Of a stretch of DNA of 64,000 bases, positions 55,877-64,000 are shown in pieces. Below the pieces are notes generated by a model that saw nothing but the letters and a program-made list of their open reading frames with translations, made no database searches and had not been told where the DNA came from. Source of the DNA: Larix kaempferi. Taxonomy: Eukaryota > Streptophyta > Pinopsida > Pinales > Pinaceae. A program made the translations under genes and the position numbers. Numbering within the stretch: position 1 is the stretch's first letter; each line of letters opens with the position of its first letter. The stretch is from assembly GCA_027924585.1 (NCBI GenBank), contig BSBM01000608.1, positions 7,008,501 through 7,072,500 on the forward strand. The letters run 5' to 3'.

Positions 55877-56596
55877 ACTAGGGGAATTGTACTATGCGGA
55901 AGACAAATGATGCGACCACAGTCATGGCATAAAAGCAATTACGAACAAGCAGGATGTTGTAATGCAATGGGACAGCAACCACTTCAATGTTAATGGTTGT
56001 TGTCTTGCCCCCAGCTCGATTGCTAAAGCTTGTAACAACCCATGAGGTTGAAAGCCACATCCGTCGAATGCTCTCAAAGTGGTAGGAGAATGGTTCAACT
56101 CGAGAGAGCCAATGGCTCTCCAGTATGAGATCGACATGACTGACGTAGAGGCACCTTCATCCAAAATGGTACGATGGATTTTCTTCCTAGCAATGCTGGT
56201 GGAAACTTGAAATTCCAATTGATAGGAGAGCCTTAGTTTGAAATACTCCAGCTGGAACATGATGGTGTTCGATGAATCCAGGTCGACTGCACCAATGGCA
56301 ATGAGGAGAGTCTTGCGCTGATTAGGACAGTTTTGCAAGACCTCGAGCATCGACATAGCACAAGTAGCTTGTGCTAGGTCCTCTACAATGTTGTAGTTTT
56401 GAGCAGCCCGAGCATTGGGATTGAAAACCGATTTTCTAATCATGCTCTTGGGTGGACGCAACACTAACTCGAAAGAGGGCTTCTCAATGGTGAGAGGAGC
56501 AGCCGGTACGGTGACGTCAAGCATCGAAGTGGAAGATTTTTCAGTATTACTTCCAACAGGTTCCTTCACCGGAACAGAGTCATACGAATGAGAAGG
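55877..56596 (-). pseudogene. Second copy of the E protease region
   Basis: Matches 8425-9138 closely: 'SHSYDSVPVKEPVGSNTEK', 'NPNARAAQNYNIVEDLAQ', 'LDEGASTSVMS'. It begins at the target site gaagg (56592-56596), next to a 748-bp C LTR, and ends at the junction with C gag (55873-55880, near 'ccgga'). A duplicated flank, not the true 5' leader of C: no primer-binding site follows the LTR. Confidence 0.85.
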
Positions 56597-57344
56597 TGTA
56601 GCTAGGTTTTTCACCCTAGCTTGTGCAAATGAGCACCTACTAAGGAGAAGGGACTCCTTAGTAGCAGTTCAGTAAAAAATAGTAAAAGCAATACAGTAAA
56701 TGAAAACAGTAACATTAAACTAGCATGTGCATAAACAAAAAAGACAACATAACAAAATGTTTTTGTATTGATTATACCTCCAGTGTGAGGTTGGTGAAGC
56801 TCTTGCAGCAGTCCAGGAGGGTTGCTTCCAAGCTCCAGTGTTGTTCCTTCTCCTTCCAAAGATGTTTTGGAAATGGGGCCAAATGGGGTTCTCAAGTGGA
56901 AAGTAGCTCCAAAGGGAGAGCTAGGGTTTCGTGAGAATTTTTGGCAGAGTGAGGATAGGGATGATTGTGGATATGAAATGGGGAGCCTCCATCACCTATT
57001 TATAGGTTTTTTAGTGGTGGAGTGCTGACCCATGGTTTTGGGCACCATATGGTTTAGGTCAGCTGTATAGGGTTTTTGCTTCCTTTTTTCCCTCTTTTTC
57101 CTCTTTTTTGTATTTTTTATTCCCTTTTTAGAGGGTTTTTTCTATTTTTGGAGGAATTTAACTTATTTGGGGGAAAAAAGGGGGGTTTTTGGCCTTTTGG
57201 AGGCCTTTTTAAATGGTTTTTTGGCCTTTTGGAGGCTTTTTAATGGTTTTTTGGGGGTTCTGGAGGCAAATATGGTAGGAAATATGGACAAATGAGTCAT
57301 GTGATGGGGTAGATGAGGTAGTGAGCACTTTTTGGGTGTTAACA
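56597..57344 (-). repeat. LTR of element C, right copy (748 bp)
   Basis: Starts TGTTAACACCC at 57344 and ends ...CTACA at 56597. TATA box TATAAATAG at 56996-57004 on the minus strand. Same length as 9139-9886 and about 4-6% different by eye. Flanked on both sides by gaagg. The terminal hairpin has one mismatch here. Confidence 0.9.
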
Positions 57345-57609
57345 GAAGGGGTGTTCAAGTTGATGGTCTCTCTACGTATCATGAGAACATGTGTGGTGGT
57401 GGATGCTTCTCCTTGGAAAGGAGAGGTGTGAGCAATCAACTGTTGATTTTGAGCAGGGAAGGAGTTGTTGAGAACTACGGGTGTGGGTTTTCCCTTAAGA
57501 AACTTGTGAACTTCGTCTCTATGGGGTCACTCTTTAGAAAAGTGGTCGTCACCACACAGTAGACAAGGATACTTCAATTTTCTTTTCTATTTGGTATCAT
57601 CAGGGGTGC
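57345..57609 (-). pseudogene. gag knuckle piece of element E
   Basis: On the minus strand it reads 'YPCLLCGDDHFSKECPHRDE' (about 57530-57580), a CX2CX3HX4C knuckle of plant Ty3/gypsy Gag, then a tail that stops at the C insertion (gaagg, 57345-57349). The frame resumes at 9138. The N-terminal part of E gag should lie beyond element D, right of the window. Confidence 0.8.
57605..57609. other. Predicted target-site duplication of element D (ggtgc)
   Basis: The 5 bp outside D's 3' LTR. The partner would be outside the 5' LTR of D, beyond 64000. Confidence 0.5.
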
Positions 57610-58335
57610 TGTTAGCTCGGTTTTGCAACCAAGCTTAGTGCTATGGGCACCTACTAACTAGTAGTAGCAGTTTCAATAGAAATAAAAACAATAAACTAAA
57701 TAAACAATACTTTTCATGGATCTAAACAAGAATCTAAGCAAATAATGTAAATATTTCAAAATCAAGAACAAGAAACATAAGAAATAATTTTTGTATTGAA
57801 AAGTGGGGGGCAAGCAAGTGCTTGCGATATTACCTCCAATGGTGAAGGTTGATGTTGAGCAACTCCCAAGATGAGCAGCTCCAAAACTCCAATAGGTCTC
57901 TTTCTCCAAGGTTGCTTCAATGGCTAAAAGTGCTCAGGGGAGATTTCAGCAGCATAAGGATGAGATAATGGAAGGATGTGAAATGAGGAGCCCCTACCAC
58001 CTTTTTATAGGTTTTGGTGGTGAGGAATACCATTTGTGGTTTTGTGGAAACCAAATGGTATTGACCAACATGGTTTAGGTACTTTTCCCTCCTTTTTCCT
58101 TTTTTGAATAAAAATAATATTTTAATTCCCTTTTTAATATTTTTGGGAATTTTGACCCTTTTTGAGGGTTTTTTATGATTTTCTTGTAAAAATAATCTTT
58201 TTTAATGGAAAAAGGGGTGTACTAAGGTCTTTTGGTGACCTTTTGTTGGTTTCAGAGGCTCAGATGGTGGAAAAGTGGACAAATGGGTCATGTGAGTAAG
58301 GGAATGAGCTAGTGAGCACTTTTTGGGTGTTAACA
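57610..58335 (-). repeat. 3' LTR of element D (726 bp)
   Basis: On the minus strand starts TGTTAACACCC at 58335 and ends ...GAGCTAACA at 57610. Polypurine tract tcagggggcaatc at 58336-58348. TATA box TATAAAAAGG at 58000-58009. Terminal hairpin of 9 bp with one G-U pair and a GCAA loop at about 57613-57634. Closest to the array LTRs. Confidence 0.9.
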
Positions 58336-58348
58336 GATTGCCCCCTGA

Positions 58349-59990
58349 TGTGTGAGGGCAGGAGCTCATCGTATGGCCGATAGACATCATAGTTCTTTTG
58401 TCCTTTTTTTCTGGGTTTTAGGGGAGAGAAGAGACCGGTTGGAGACTGGAGCCACGGCCCTTGGAAGCTGCAAAAACAAAAAATATTACATGGCCTCAAT
58501 ATGAATGAGGTATAATCTCTGATAAAGGACGAGGCGGGCATTCCCATGCTCGTATCAAGACGTATACAAAACAATTAGTCCCAAGAAGGGGGATCTAATA
58601 CGTAAAGAAATATAGTGGTACATCATAATGGTCCAGAGGGGACATTATTGTGGGATATACTCATGATCATGGCTGATCTCAATAACTGATACACTGGAAT
58701 AACTGTTGAACTGCTCAAACTGAAGGTGTTCAACATCTGTATGGATTCAATGACTGTGAGCCATCTCTGGGAAGTATTTGTATCTGTATACTCGAGGGAG
58801 TATAAAACTGGGGTACATCTGAATACTGTGCCATACGCAACCCGGATATCTAAAAAAAAAATGTAACTGGTTGTATCCATAGGTAGACTCTCAAATATGG
58901 AGGAGTCAGGAGGTATCCAGGGTCTTCGACTAATAACTGAACGGACCAATACCCTATGCGAGTCTCAATGATGCGATCAAGGTGTTGAAGTCGAGCATGT
59001 GAGAAACAACCATTTGGAGAGGCACTGAGGATTCCTCTCGAAATGATCCGTAGGCACCCATTATAAATGGTAATGAGTCCAAGACACAGGGACCTCTAGG
59101 TCTATCCTCTGGAATCAATGTGGTTGTCGTCGACAGAGGGAGACCAGCAACTAACAAGGCAATGATGTTTCCTTGACAGGAGCACGAGGTGTAGAACTGA
59201 AGTGGTGTAGTACTGCTGGTAGGACTGACATACTTGTGGGGATGGGAAATAACTGGGTCAAAAATGGGTAGACTCAAACTTCCTTTGTTCAGAGCATGAT
59301 GACGTGGTTGACCTGGCAGCGTAGGGAACTGACTTGTAGGTGTGGGGATCATCTTTTAGGGACTGAAGGGTATGTACTGAATCTGGGGGGGTGAAGCTGA
59401 TGGTAGCTGTCGAGGGAGTTTCCGGGTGACATACTGCAGAATACTCTGAACAAAGGCGACCAGAATGGGGAAGCTGCTATGTGAGTAGACATGATCTGTC
59501 GTGGCGCCAAGAGGCACCATTCTTCCTTCTTCGTAGTTTTAATGAGCTCCAAGAAGGGATAAAAGTGTGCTCTGAAATGGTACGGTCCTGTGGATTTTGT
59601 GAGCCCAGGACGGCGCATGCTCATGGTTGCTTTCATGTTTAGAGAGTCTGAAAACGGTAAGTGGACTCTGTTGGTGTTTCTTTTTTCGTAAGTTTAGTCT
59701 CCAAGGCCCGAAAAAGGATAAAATGATGCGGATGGAGAACTCTTCTAGCCGATGTGACTAGAGTATACCTTTTTCGTAATTAGTCTACGAGGTCCGGAAA
59801 AGGGGTAAACTTATACCAGGTAGACGCCCTTTCAGATACGTTTATCGAGCATGAAAGGAAGCAAGATTGCTCGGCGATCTTTTCATTGTTTTAGGAGTCA
59901 GAAAAGAGCTTAACAGAAACTCCCTAAGTGCCTTTTTCGTAAAAAGGGGTTGCTCGGCCCGAAAAAGGGATAAAATTATACCGAACAAAA
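58349..59990 (-). mobile_element. 3' region of element D, LTR-proximal part
   Basis: Matches 21780-23590 of the array. Frames at 59349-59636 and 58954-59352 resemble the 244-residue frame of unit 3 ('STGPYHFRAHFYPFLELI', 'IALLVAGLPLSTTTTLIPED', 'VSHMLDFNTLIASLRL') but are out of phase with one another. No known protein recognised. Confidence 0.7.
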
Positions 59991-60830
59991 AATGGATTGA
60001 TGAGGGCGAGAAAAGGTCTCAAGCATCGTCATCAGTGCGGAAAACTGGATCCGGTGACATAAGGATTGTCGAAAAAGGAGAACGGCCGATGTGGCACGCT
60101 AACCAAGGTGACGAGGGGGGCGTGGAAAAGATGCCCGAAAAATATAAAGGTGAGAGCGAGAAATGATCTCTAGCATCATCACGAGCGCGGAAAACTGAAT
60201 CCGGCGATATAAGGTACGTCGAAAATGGAGACTGGCCGATGTGGCACGCAAACCGAGGTGACGAGGGGGCGTGGAACAAACGCCCGAAAAATCTAAAGGT
60301 GAGAGCGAGAAATGATCTCAAGCATCATCACGAGCGCGGAAAACTGAATCCGGCGGCTGGATCGGGTGACCTAAGGATTGTCGAAAACGGAGACTGGCCG
60401 ATGTGGCACGCAAACCGAGGTGACGAGGGGGCGTGGAACAAACGCCCGGAAAATCTAAAGGTGAGAGCGAGAAATGATCTCAAGCATCATCACGAGCGCG
60501 GAAAACTGAATCCGGCGATATAAGACACATCGAAAACGGAGAACGGCCGATGTGGCACGCAAACCGAGGCGACGAGGGGGCGTGGAAAAAATGCCCGAAA
60601 AATCTAGGCGTGAGAGCGAGAAATGATCTCTAGCGTCGTCACGAGCGCGGAAAAATGAATCCGATGATATCAAATATATCAAAAATGGAGAGCAGCCGAA
60701 GTGGTACGCAAACTGGGGCAACAAGGTGTCGGGACACAATGTTGATATTGGTCCTGGTGAGAGCGAGAAATGATCTCAAGCATCATCACGGGCACGGAAA
60801 TATGAATCCGGCAGTGCAAATGGTGCGAAA
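59991..60830 (-). repeat. About 150-bp tandem repeats in the 3' region of D
   Basis: Six starts of 'gagagcgagaaatgatct' or close variants at about 60009, 60151, 60301, 60461, 60612 and 60758 (spacing 142-160). Each unit also holds 'gccgatgtggcacgcaaacc' and 'ggaaaactgaatccgg'. Related, fewer and more worn copies occur in C and the array units. Confidence 0.9.
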
Positions 60831-61047
60831 AACGGAGGTCATAAGGACTCTGGAATGGTTAAAGGAAAGAACTAGGTTAAAAAATGGCTACAAATAAAGG
60901 TGATCCCACCAAGCGAAGGATGCAGTGGTGGGGAGAAATGATGACCCGTGGGGGCAAAATACTAGGTGTATCAAGTCAACTGAAATATACAAGTGACACA
61001 TGACCTCAAAAATGGTTGAGATCACGAATATGAAAAAGTGAGCAGGG

Positions 61048-64000
61048 TTAATGACCTGCCCCCATGCTATGTGCATGGGGTTTGTGATTGTGGATCACAT
61101 GTGTGTTGGTTTGAACGGTGGGCTCATTGAGGTGTTGAGATAGAGATGATGGGGAAGGTTCAAAATTATTGATCATGCCCCCTATCCCGGGGTCGAGGTA
61201 ATCTATTATGCCCCCTAACTCAGAGGTGTCAATGTGGTGCAGATGTTGTCTCAGGGAGAGATCAATAGGGCATTGAGCAACTGCTGGCGGGGTGTTATAC
61301 CATGAGGCTGTGGGTCGTGGTGGCATACTGAAGTGATGATATGATGATGGGGGATTCCCTTTGTGGGGTGGATGCCCCCAGTATCGCTGACGAGGATCAC
61401 GATGATGATGAGTAGGCAAGGTTTTGGGCCTGCCCCCATGTTGTGTACATGTGGTTTCCTGGTCGATTTGAAAGGGTTGAACCTGTGTGTCAAAGGGATC
61501 AATGGAAGGGGCCGACCGGACAGAGGGGTATCCAGTGGAGATCGTATAAATGGCGGGGTCAAGGCCAGGCATTTCGGTATCTGACCAAGTAAAGACATCA
61601 GTGAATTCTTGGAAGAGTTGTTGGTATTCTCCGATCTCATGCTCACTGTGGGAGGTTCCTAATGTGATGGTATGAAGGGCACCAAGTGGGTCAGAGATGT
61701 CAATGTGGATGACGGGAGAAATATCGGCCATGGGATCCGTTAACCAGTCAATTTTAGTAGGAAGGAAATCTTTGGACTCAACCGCGGATTGGGTAGCGGT
61801 GGTGGATGAAGTCTCTTCCAGGAGGAAGTATGGACGATGGTGCATGTCTTCCCCGGGATAATCAAAGGTAGTAGGAGTCTCGAGAACCTCTTCTTCATTG
61901 TGGGAGCTTTGAGTGGTCAAATCGAGCGATGAGGTAGTGGTAGTCGAAGAGATCATGTAGATGGTGTTAATCTCTCCGGATGAGGATGATGGGGGAGGGT
62001 AAATCTCCTCGATGAGGGGAGGAGATATCTCTAAGTCGGCATTGTTTAACTCGTACAACGCTGCTCTATAGTCAGGTAGATCAGGGCAATGGTGAGAGTA
62101 GTGGCCGTAAACACTGCATATAGCACAAGGATGGTTAGTGCGCAGTGATTTGTCGCGAGGCTGTAGAGGGGGCTCTAATTTGACTACTGGGATTCCTATG
62201 TCATCGTCCAACATATTCATATGTTCTTGGAGTGCTGGTAAATGTGGGCATTGGTGAGTTGGATGGCCAATTTCATCGCATAATGAACATTTGGGGGGAG
62301 CTCGAAACACCGGTGGGGGTTTGGTTGCCTTAGGAGGTGGTATGGCAGTGTAGGGTTGTGGACCTCTGCCCCCAGTGGGCTTAGCAAGGAGAGGGGGATC
62401 CTTTGACGTCGACGCAATCGTGAGACCCGGAGGAGGTTTCATTGACGACGAAGGAATATGGAGGTTAGGGGGAGGTGTCGTTGCCGACGAAGGGATCGCG
62501 ACGCCAGGGGGAGGTTGATTTGTGGTAACAATAGGTTGTACCGGTTGGAGGATGACGTCTGGTGTGGGTAATCGAACGGGAGGCGGAATATACCACACGG
62601 GTAATCCCAATGTTAGCCCGGGTAGGCTAAGGGTAGCCATAACCGGGGCGCTTACTACACCCGAAGGAGGAAATAGGAAGGGGATGGTGTGGATGGGTGT
62701 AACACCAATGTGACTGGGGATCAATGGTGGTTGACCGCCGGGTGTTTGCGTATTCTGCGAAACAGTACAGAGGTTTGCGACTTGGGTCTCCGGTGACGGT
62801 GGTGGAATGGCCTGGAATGTAGAGGTCATTGGTGTATCCGAATACAGTCCGGGTGCCACAGAAGACACAAAGGAGGTAACTGTACTAGAAGCGGGTTGTT
62901 CAATCATGGGGAGAACATTCTCCGGTGCTGCAGGGGCGTTGGGGTCATAGTAGGTGAGTTGGTCAATTTTGACCACGCGGCCCTCATGGGGGAACATCAT
63001 GGTGCGGAAGACGGAGGAGGCGACCGCTTTCATGGCGTACATGTAACTGCGGCCAAGTAAAAGGTTATAGTCAAGCTGGGCGTTAATGACCTCTATGTCG
63101 ATGAGCACAGTCTTCCCACCTAATTGGACGGGTACCTTGGGTAATAAACCTTGAGGTTGAGCTGACCGGCCGTCGTAGGCCCGCAATGCAGTGGTGGATT
63201 GCTGGAGAGCAGGGGAGCCCAACTTTTGCCAAACAAAAGTGGACATGACGCATGTGGAGGCACCCTCGTCAATGATACATCGATGGATGACAAGATTCCG
63301 AATAGAAACGGAAACTTGGACTGCTATGGTGGAAGGCAGCTGTGGTTCAGATTGGTCTAAATCAAAGGTCATCAAGTTTGAATCATTTGGGTCAATCGCC
63401 CCAATGGCGGAAAGTAAAGTCTTGCGCTGAGTAGGACAGGTTTTTAAGACTTCTAACGCAGACATGGCTGCGGGAGATTGAGCTAAGTCATCAACGATGT
63501 TGTAATTGGACGCAGCTCGTGCATTGGGGTTGTTGTTGATTCGGCGAAGGGGGAAGCGAGGTGCTTTAGAAGCGCCATCAAGTGGAACCTGAGGTATACG
63601 CAATGTCTGATCAGTGGGATTAGCAGTGGTATCCTTTTCGGCGGGGGGGGCTTCAGAAGTCGGTCCGTATTGATTCCGACGGGTTTGGATATTGACGTCA
63701 GCGGTGGACATCATCAATAAGTGGTGGGTGCCTGAATCAAACATGGGTTGATCAGGAGATGTGTAAGTAATTTGTTGTGGTTGCACGTTGCCCTGTTGGG
63801 GGGCTAACGGCTGGGTGTTTACCACTCCCTGTGTTGGAAAGGGGTTTTGGAGAACCAGAGGTTGTTGTGGAGGTGGTGGGGGGTTGGGTGGTGGCTGAGG
63901 AGCCGCCTGCCCTTGACGATGGGCGTCATTTGTCCATAGTTGTCGAGCTCGCTCGAGATGTGGGAAAGCGTGGGTATAGTGGCCATAGACACCGCAAATG
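61048..64000 (-). CDS. Gag-protease polyprotein of element D (open for over 920 residues, partial)
   Basis: Still open at the window edge; counting from 63825 it has 925 residues. The gag knuckle above 63940 has Phe for its last Cys ('ICGVYGHYTHAFPHL'). Protease: DEGAST at residues 186-191 and 'LLLGRS' at 255-260. Proline-rich linker 335-510, with two CCHC knuckles at 513-526 and 567-580. Acidic linker, then the usual RT lead-in 'FTDVFTWSDTEMPGLDP' at 741-757. RT itself is missing; instead about 165 residues rich in His, Pro and Thr follow to the stop at 61048. No frameshift in this length is notable next to the broken copies around it. It may make Gag and protease for a non-autonomous element. 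Confidence 0.8.
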   Translation of the reverse strand, partial: ICGVYGHYTHAFPHLERARQLWTNDAHRQGQAAPQPPPNPPPPPQQPLVLQNPFPTQGVVNTQPLAPQQGNVQPQQITYTSPDQPMFDSGTHHLLMMSTADVNIQTRRNQYGPTSEAPPAEKDTTANPTDQTLRIPQVPLDGASKAPRFPLRRINNNPNARAASNYNIVDDLAQSPAAMSALEVLKTCPTQRKTLLSAIGAIDPNDSNLMTFDLDQSEPQLPSTIAVQVSVSIRNLVIHRCIIDEGASTCVMSTFVWQKLGSPALQQSTTALRAYDGRSAQPQGLLPKVPVQLGGKTVLIDIEVINAQLDYNLLLGRSYMYAMKAVASSVFRTMMFPHEGRVVKIDQLTYYDPNAPAAPENVLPMIEQPASSTVTSFVSSVAPGLYSDTPMTSTFQAIPPPSPETQVANLCTVSQNTQTPGGQPPLIPSHIGVTPIHTIPFLFPPSGVVSAPVMATLSLPGLTLGLPVWYIPPPVRLPTPDVILQPVQPIVTTNQPPPGVAIPSSATTPPPNLHIPSSSMKPPPGLTIASTSKDPPLLAKPTGGRGPQPYTAIPPPKATKPPPVFRAPPKCSLCDEIGHPTHQCPHLPALQEHMNMLDDDIGIPVVKLEPPLQPRDKSLRTNHPCAICSVYGHYSHHCPDLPDYRAALYELNNADLEISPPLIEEIYPPPSSSSGEINTIYMISSTTTTSSLDLTTQSSHNEEEVLETPTTFDYPGEDMHHRPYFLLEETSSTTATQSAVESKDFLPTKIDWLTDPMADISPVIHIDISDPLGALHTITLGTSHSEHEIGEYQQLFQEFTDVFTWSDTEMPGLDPAIYTISTGYPSVRSAPSIDPFDTQVQPFQIDQETTCTQHGGRPKTLPTHHHRDPRQRYWGHPPHKGNPPSSYHHFSMPPRPTASWYNTPPAVAQCPIDLSLRQHLHHIDTSELGGIIDYLDPGIGGMINNFEPSPSSLSQHLNEPTVQTNTHVIHNHKPHAHSMGAGH

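Larger units (their letters stand above)
57610..64000 (-). mobile_element. Element D, 3' part (runs off the right end)
   Basis: Minus-strand order: gag tail with knuckle (from 64000), protease, post-protease knuckles, an abrupt stop of homology at the start of RT, a novel tail, 3' repeats and LTR. It has neither RT, integrase, extra RNase H nor PMD. It is inserted in gag of E. Confidence 0.88.

Noticed and set aside
56597-57344. Simple solo LTR of C in E
   Set aside because: It does have gaagg on both sides, but E sequence left of it ends at a joint with C gag and is repeated at 8425-9138, so a solo LTR alone does not explain the layout.

Overview
This window is nuclear DNA from a repeat-rich land plant. 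It holds no ordinary host gene, rRNA, tRNA or CRISPR array that I can support. Almost all of it is LTR retrotransposons nested inside one another, mostly Ty3/gypsy elements that look Tat-like: gag, retropepsin, RT-RNase H, integrase, and a second RNase H placed downstream of integrase. The species cannot be named from the sequence.

Layout, left to right. (1) 1-4322: the 3' end of a plus-strand chromovirus-like element with a long (about 2.9 kb) LTR that cuts off what follows. (2) 4323-9138: the pol half of an old minus-strand element E (protease, RT, RNase H, integrase, extra RNase H); a gag zinc-knuckle piece of E lies far away at 57345-57609. (3) 9139-57344: a minus-strand element C inserted into E with a 5-bp target duplication (gaagg) and 748-bp LTRs. 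C carries a plant-mobile-domain (PMD) gene in antisense, with its own TATA box and an intron. (4) 12960-48246: a plus-strand tandem array inserted inside C's PMD gene. It has four LTRs and three internal regions (LTR-int-LTR-int-LTR-int-LTR), a repeat period of about 12 kb, and a slightly mutated 5-bp target duplication (gatac/ggtac). Each unit has kept gag, protease, the extra RNase H and the antisense PMD gene but lost RT, RNase H and integrase through one shared deletion. (5) 55877-56596: a second copy of E protease sequence, joined to C gag by an apparent illegitimate junction. (6) 57610-64000: the 3' part of minus-strand element D, inserted into E. It has a 726-bp LTR and a very long open gag-protease reading frame whose RT and integrase have been lost by a different deletion.

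How the parts relate. The array, C and D are related families: similar LTRs, the same polypurine tract, two CCHC knuckles between protease and RT, and 3' regions full of tandem repeats. C still has a nearly complete pol set, broken by stops, and shows what an autonomous relative looked like. The array units and D are deletion derivatives that would have needed enzymes in trans. Diagnostic differences suggest the array grew after insertion by unequal recombination in the 3' region near 34303-34350, because units 2 and 3 share the same disabling mutations.

The most notable signals are the tandem array with target duplications, the promoter- and intron-bearing antisense PMD gene shared by divergent elements, and a hairpin with a GNRA-type loop at the LTR 3' end that shows compensatory changes between families.
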